DNA of 64,000 nucleotides from Peromyscus leucopus. Lineage: Eukaryota; Chordata; Mammalia; Rodentia; Cricetidae. The notes beneath the pieces were generated by a model. The model was given only the letters and a program-made list of their open reading frames with translations, searched no databases and was not told where the DNA came from. The number at the start of each line of letters is the position of its first letter. The first letter of the stretch is position 1. Where the stretch lies: positions 36,143,530 through 36,207,529 of the forward strand of contig NC_051071.1 in NCBI RefSeq assembly GCF_004664715.2, read 5' to 3'. Both the position numbers and the translations under genes were made by a program. Shown in pieces: positions 59,761-64,000 of the stretch.

Positions 59761-60774
59761 AGGAGCCCTGCCATGCAATCTCATGAAGAATAGATGTATG
59801 AAAAATAATAAATTGGTTAGCAAACACTTAAATATTTTCAGAGCTTCCAGATCAGCCAGAACTCCACTTCCTTTCTCTAAAAACAAACAAACCAGACAGA
59901 ATATCTACCTTAGCTCCTAAGACTCAAAACTTCTCACTGATGATCCAGCCATCATAGTCTTTCCACCAGAAATAGCATTTTTCTGAAATGACACAAAGGC
60001 AGCACTAACTTCTGTCAACATTTACCATCTCCACATAAGTTTTCACTAAAACTCTCCAATTATTATTATCCTTTGTTACAAAATTATGCTTCAGCATATT
60101 CAAATCTCATTGCACAGAAAAAGTTAAAAAATTGCATGGCAATAACCACCATGTGATAACTCACATGGCCTAGCATTTTATTGATAACTTCAGAGATCAA
60201 AATATACTTGCCATATACATTGTCTCACATTTTGGAGTGTTTTTTCATTATTTATTCATGCTACATTTCCAGAGATTAGGAATCTGCAGCTAAGACATGC
60301 CTCCTAATTTACATATAGTCTCCAAGTCATGTGTGGAAGAAATGACTCACCGCCAGGTTGGTCTGAGTTCCCAGGATGAGCCTCAACTTGGTATGTTGTG
60401 GCTTCTATTGCTTTCTCCAGAACAAGACTTTTGTGAGTATATTCATGGCAGGGAGTCCACAGCACACATTTATTCCTCCCAACTTGAATGCTGTGAATGG
60501 CATCTTATGTCTTTCAAATTCTCATCCATCCTTACCCTCTTTATTATAAACATTAAACAATGTCTTTTTTTTTCTCACTAATTTCTATTACCAAAATTCT
60601 CCCTTAGGAATGTTAGTGTGTTCTTCTCATTGAGTGATTTCTGAGAAATAATTTGTAAATCATTTCTCTTCACCTGCAAATTCTGTATCCCCATTTCCTC
60701 TATTATCTAAAGGTTATGCCAATACAGATATTTTTATTACATCGACTTTAAGAAATTGCTACTTAATTTTATTG
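59761..60774. other. Unassigned DNA
   Basis: No gene or confident repeat recognised up to the point where retroviral integrase homology begins. Confidence 0.4.
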
Positions 60775-61343
60775 AGAAAGTTATGGTTTCAGTGAAGTGG
60801 GTAGCCTATGAGTTCTGAAAAGGCTGATTCTGTGATTACACACCTATTAGAAGTTATGGCCATCATGGGAATACCTGTACAAATTAAGACAGACAATGCC
60901 CCAGCATATGTCTCCAATAAAATGAGACAGTTCTTTGCTTATTACAATATAAAGCATGTTACAGGTATACCACACGATCCACAGGCCAAGCAGTCATAGA
61001 AAGATCCAATCAAACTTTAAAAGATATGCTAAATAAACAGCAACAGGTAACAATGACTCCTAGAAATAGATTGCACAGTGCATTATTAACTTTGAATTTT
61101 CTCAATGCTGATGAGAAAGGAACAACAGCTGCGGAAAGACATTGGATGGCAGACAAAACTCCTGAGCTAAACCAACCAGTTTATTTCAAAGATGTGTTGA
61201 CCTCAGAATGGAAACCTGGATATGTCCTACATTGGGGAAGGGGTTTTGCCTTTGTTTCTGCAGGAGAAGAAAAGCTATGGATACCAACAAAATTAATAAA
61301 AATTCAATTTGAACAGGAGAAACGCCTTGATGAGGAGAAGTAA
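60775..61343 (+). pseudogene. pol: Broken pol: integrase core and C-terminal domain
   Basis: Integrase joins retroviral DNA to the host chromosome. The first block (60808-60999) carries the core-domain segment with the second catalytic Asp in a Thr-Asp-Asn motif (codons near 60888-60896). The Gly-Ile-Pro-His motif is at about 60964-60975. A one-base deletion near 60984 shifts the frame just before the catalytic Glu, which lies in another frame near 60998-61003. The second block (61026-61343) has the core's last helices and the SH3-like DNA-binding C-terminal domain with conserved Trp residues, ending at a natural-looking stop. Two stops upstream (about 60794 and 60803) and the missing N-terminal zinc domain also disable it. 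Confidence 0.85.
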
Positions 61344-62349
61344 AAGCTCATCCACCAATGTGACATCTCTACAAGTTGTAAGAAAAATTTAACAATCAAA
61401 GGTTGGGGTAGGGTTCTGTTTTTGTCTGTCTAGGATAATGGAAATACTCTTCTTCCAGAAATCATAAGACCTTGGATATCCAGATGTCTACAGCAGAAAG
61501 CAAGAGTCTATTGTTACCAATCTACACAGGGTAAAATCTCACTGTCTAACATCTATATCTCTATCAGTCTAGAAAAGTTGTGGTTCCTATTCAATTATAA
61601 GCCAAACTGGCTTTGGAGATGGAATTGGCTCACTCCTTTTCTAAACCCAAGCATATTGCTAAAAGAAAAGGTTGAGAGATTCTTCAGTCCCATATCAAAA
61701 GAGCCCTCTGGTGTGGGACAGAAGGAAACCAAAAAAAAAAAGGGACCATTGTCTTCAAGATTCTAATTTTCTCCATGATTTCTTGGAATCCTTTCTTGCA
61801 TGTCATGTCATCTTTAAATTCAAACTTTCCATTTTTTTATATTAATAATGTCCAAGTTTTTCATGGTAAAAAATAAGTTTTTCCAATAGCAATCCGTGGA
61901 GTATCCAGAAGAAAGATGGGGCCCCAACAACACCAACTCTACCCAGTCCAGAATGATGCCATGGTAGTCATCATCATACTACACTTCTAGCCAGAATTTC
62001 AGACAATCTTACCCATTATTCTGAGCCTTGCTGCAAAATCTATAGTTAGTCTAACTGAGCCTTAACTATATGAGCTTTCTTATGGTACCCAACAGAGATA
62101 CCATCACCCCCTAAACAGCAGGAAGCAATTCTAAGAAAATGATGCCCTTTCTCCCAAAGGTTTCATCTTTCTCAGACTTATGAATGATGGTTATAGAGTT
62201 GGTGTGGAAGAAAATATTAGACTCAATATTCTCCTTAAGAAAAGAAAAAGTGAAATGGATAGGTATAAGCTATTGTGGTAGATTACTGTATATACTAGTA
62301 AACAAATTTAGTAAAATAGCAGCCATAGATAATTTGCACTGTTATGGAT
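61344..62349 (+). other. Non-coding 3' internal region of the truncated provirus
   Basis: Retroelement 3' DNA without recognisable env. Frames of at most about 60-70 codons. An A13 run lies at 61730-61742. Confidence 0.5.
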
Positions 62350-62690
62350 TCTTATATGTTGATAAAAATGTAAACTGTTTTTATATTCCTGTTTAAGGTA
62401 ATTTGTATATTGATACAAATACAGAACTATATTCGTTTTAATGTACATGTATTTCTACTCTTATTTGAAATATTTGCATATTGATACAAATGGAAATTTA
62501 TATCTGTCATACTGTATGTATGTTTTACCTCTGTTTAGGATATTTTGTATATTGATATATATTTAGGATTATTGTCATATTGCATATTGCACTATACATT
62601 CCTACCTCTGTTGAAGATATTTTGTGTATTGTCACAATTTTGAAGTCATTGTCCTTTTACTATACATTTGCTTACAGACTCTTTACCTTG
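62350..62690 (+). repeat. Reiterated ~70-bp unit with a hairpin core
   Basis: Five diverged units start at about 62350, 62400, 62470, 62540 and 62617 (spacings 50, 70, 70, 77). Each opens with a version of ATTTGTATATTGATACAAAT, an inverted repeat with 8-bp arms and a 4-base loop in the clearest copy (62401-62420). Each closes with 'ctacctctgtttaag'-like text. Later copies have decayed arms. Possible roles such as RNA export or packaging are speculation. Confidence 0.8.
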
Positions 62691-63414
62691 TTTACATGAA
62701 GCCTTAGTTCTTAGGTTATTTCAGTAGATAAGACTTATAGATTTATAGTCACCTATGCTTGTAATCTTTATAGTTATGTTAGTTAGGTTATCCAGATTTA
62801 CAGATACATAGGTCGGATGGACAGGTAATTTCAAACACTTCATGGACCTAGAGAATATGGCATTTAAATAACTTAGAATTCTGTTGACATGAGACAAAAT
62901 TGTTCCTGGCAGCACCAATTTGATCCCAAGAGAATGTTGGGCTTCTAAGAAATTTCCATTTGGAAATTTGTCTTCTTGGCACAAAGTGGCCTATTGGGCA
63001 AAGAACTGCCCTTGCCTCAACTGCTGACAGTACAAATGCTGTCCTTCTGGACAAGTGGGACACAAGGAAAAGTGAGCTCTGAATTCTGCCAAGACAGGGT
63101 AAGATGGTCTTTCAGCATTCCTGCTTCTGAAAATGGTTTGTGAGATACACTAGGCCTATAGCCAATTTGAATGCACCAACAGTTCTGAGAAACATTAGGT
63201 GACTGTTCAGGCTGCCACCTGTCTCGGTCTACTCTTGCAAGATTCCCGAAAGTTGCTTGCATCCATCTTCCATTTCTCAGGTATCATTATATTCCTTCTC
63301 AGGTCTTTGATGGGATTGAAGACTAGCAGTTACAGTTACAACTTAGTATATATATTTGATAATTATTCCTATTGTATATAGTCTTGTATTAGGTTAGAAC
63401 CTTCTTATTTAGAC
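62691..63414 (+). other. Non-coding 3' internal region before the LTR
   Basis: No plus-strand coding signal. Overlapping minus-strand frames of 71-87 codons (62721-63262) have no known domain and lie antisense to the element. Confidence 0.45.
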
Positions 63415-63426
63415 AAAAGGGGAAGA
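63415..63426 (+). other. Polypurine tract
   Basis: AAAAGGGGAAGA directly precedes the LTR's TG, as required for plus-strand priming. Confidence 0.85.
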
Positions 63427-63736
63427 TGTAGTGGGTAGCTGTTCCAGCTTTGACCTGGAAGTACCACGCCCTTTGCGGCTTCAGTAACTGTCACACCTAC
63501 AAGGTGGAGTTGAGAGAGGACCCCTGAAGACCCGAGATCTGGATGGGGGAGCTCTCTTTGTTCCTAGATCCTGGATGCTGGACATAAACCGAGTAGAGTT
63601 CTCGAGAGAATACCACTGGATTGTGCTACACCTTTCCCAGACCCTGTAACCTATCCCTTCATTTGTAAGTTACCCCACAAAATAAACCTCCCTTTTAACT
63701 ATGTGGAGTTGCCTTAATATTTAAACCAATATTTCA
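63427..63736 (+). repeat. 3' LTR of the truncated provirus
   Basis: About 310 bp from TGTAGTGGGTAGC to AATATTTCA. AATAAA at 63681-63686 lies about 50 bp from the 3' end, giving a short U5. No second copy is in the window, so the right boundary is inferred from TG...CA and signal spacing. Confidence 0.7.
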
Positions 63737-63761
63737 GTTTTTATAAAATGTTGCTTTTCCT

Positions 63762-63800
<39 letters not shown>

Positions 63801-64000
63801 ATCTATATCTGTAACAAAATCTTATTGAACCTGCTGCAACTTGCACAGCTTCAAGATTGATCTCACTAGGGTGTTTGGAGATGAAGAAATGGCAAACACA
63901 CATAAGGAAAAGCTGAGATCAGGTGGGACTGTGGGTTCTAATGGAGATGCACTAACTGGAGCTTGGAAACTCAGTGAATTTATTAAATGAAACATGCACA
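63737..64000. repeat. (CA)n microsatellite and unassigned flank
   Basis: Pure CA run at 63764-63797; the remaining sequence to the window end is unassigned. Confidence 0.8.

Larger units (their letters stand above)
60775..63736 (+). mobile_element. 5'-truncated class II (ERVK) provirus, 3' part
   Basis: Begins inside integrase at about 60775 and runs through the integrase C-terminal domain, a ~2.1-kb non-coding 3' region with reiterated hairpins, a polypurine tract and a 3' LTR. LTR, gag, protease and reverse transcriptase upstream are missing, so the element was truncated or deleted at its 5' side. No env is recognisable. Integrase followed by long A+T-rich 3' DNA is the layout expected for MYSERV/MysTR-like autonomous relatives of mys elements; that link is inference. 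Confidence 0.75.

Noticed and set aside
62350..62690. CRISPR-like array
   Set aside because: Units are diverged, the spacers are homologous rather than unique, and the setting is a vertebrate ERV.

Overview
The window is rodent nuclear DNA that I read as a gene-free, repeat-dominated interval, either intergenic or deep intronic. I find no host exon, processed gene copy, structural RNA gene or CpG-island promoter, and no open frame with host-protein character. The rodent assignment rests on B1, B3/B4 and ID SINEs, rodent L1 (Lx-type) tails, ORR1/MaLR LTRs and a URR1-like hAT element. A hamster/vole/deer-mouse (cricetid) source is favoured over true mice. The reasons are the B1 subtype at 24417-24605 and 33439-33602, a provirus whose LTR size and layout recall the mys elements of Peromyscus, and an abundant ~375-bp solo LTR present three times. 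The family and species are inference.

Layout. 1-11 kb: mostly A+T-rich unassigned DNA with an ORR1-type LTR (4953-5417, perfect 5-bp target duplication), B1 and B3/B4 SINEs. 11.04-16.25 kb: a complete two-LTR class II (betaretrovirus-like) endogenous element on the minus strand, with a decayed gag and no recognisable pol. 17.2-18.4 kb: an L1 insertion with an inverted 5' part and a 15-bp target duplication. 18.4-28 kb: unassigned DNA with microsatellites, a hAT relic, L1 fragments, a B1 and an ID-like SINE. 28.5-31.8 kb: one long old L1 3' region, broken by a rodent LTR-like repeat and by a solo LTR with a perfect 6-bp target duplication. 33-43 kb: B1s, more solo LTRs, and a complex LTR-like region with iterated motifs.

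43.49-45.68 kb: a compact minus-strand class II provirus. It has two ~310-bp LTRs, a perfect GACACC duplication, a deleted gag, no pol, and an env transmembrane tail. 46-54.8 kb: SINEs, microsatellites and unassigned DNA. 54.8-57.1 kb: a second long L1 3' end. 59.3-59.8 kb: a two-period minisatellite running into G-rich DNA. 60.8-63.7 kb: the 3' end of a third class II element, with broken integrase, a long non-coding 3' region carrying a reiterated hairpin motif, a polypurine tract and an LTR.

The genes present are all retroelement remnants and none forms a working pathway. The most noteworthy items are the compact provirus, the mys-like provirus with B1-derived DNA inside its LTR, the hairpin-repeat array at 62.35-62.69 kb, the minisatellite at 59.3 kb, and a repeat-free candidate enhancer near 36.3-36.8 kb. 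I do not see a clearly new biological system.
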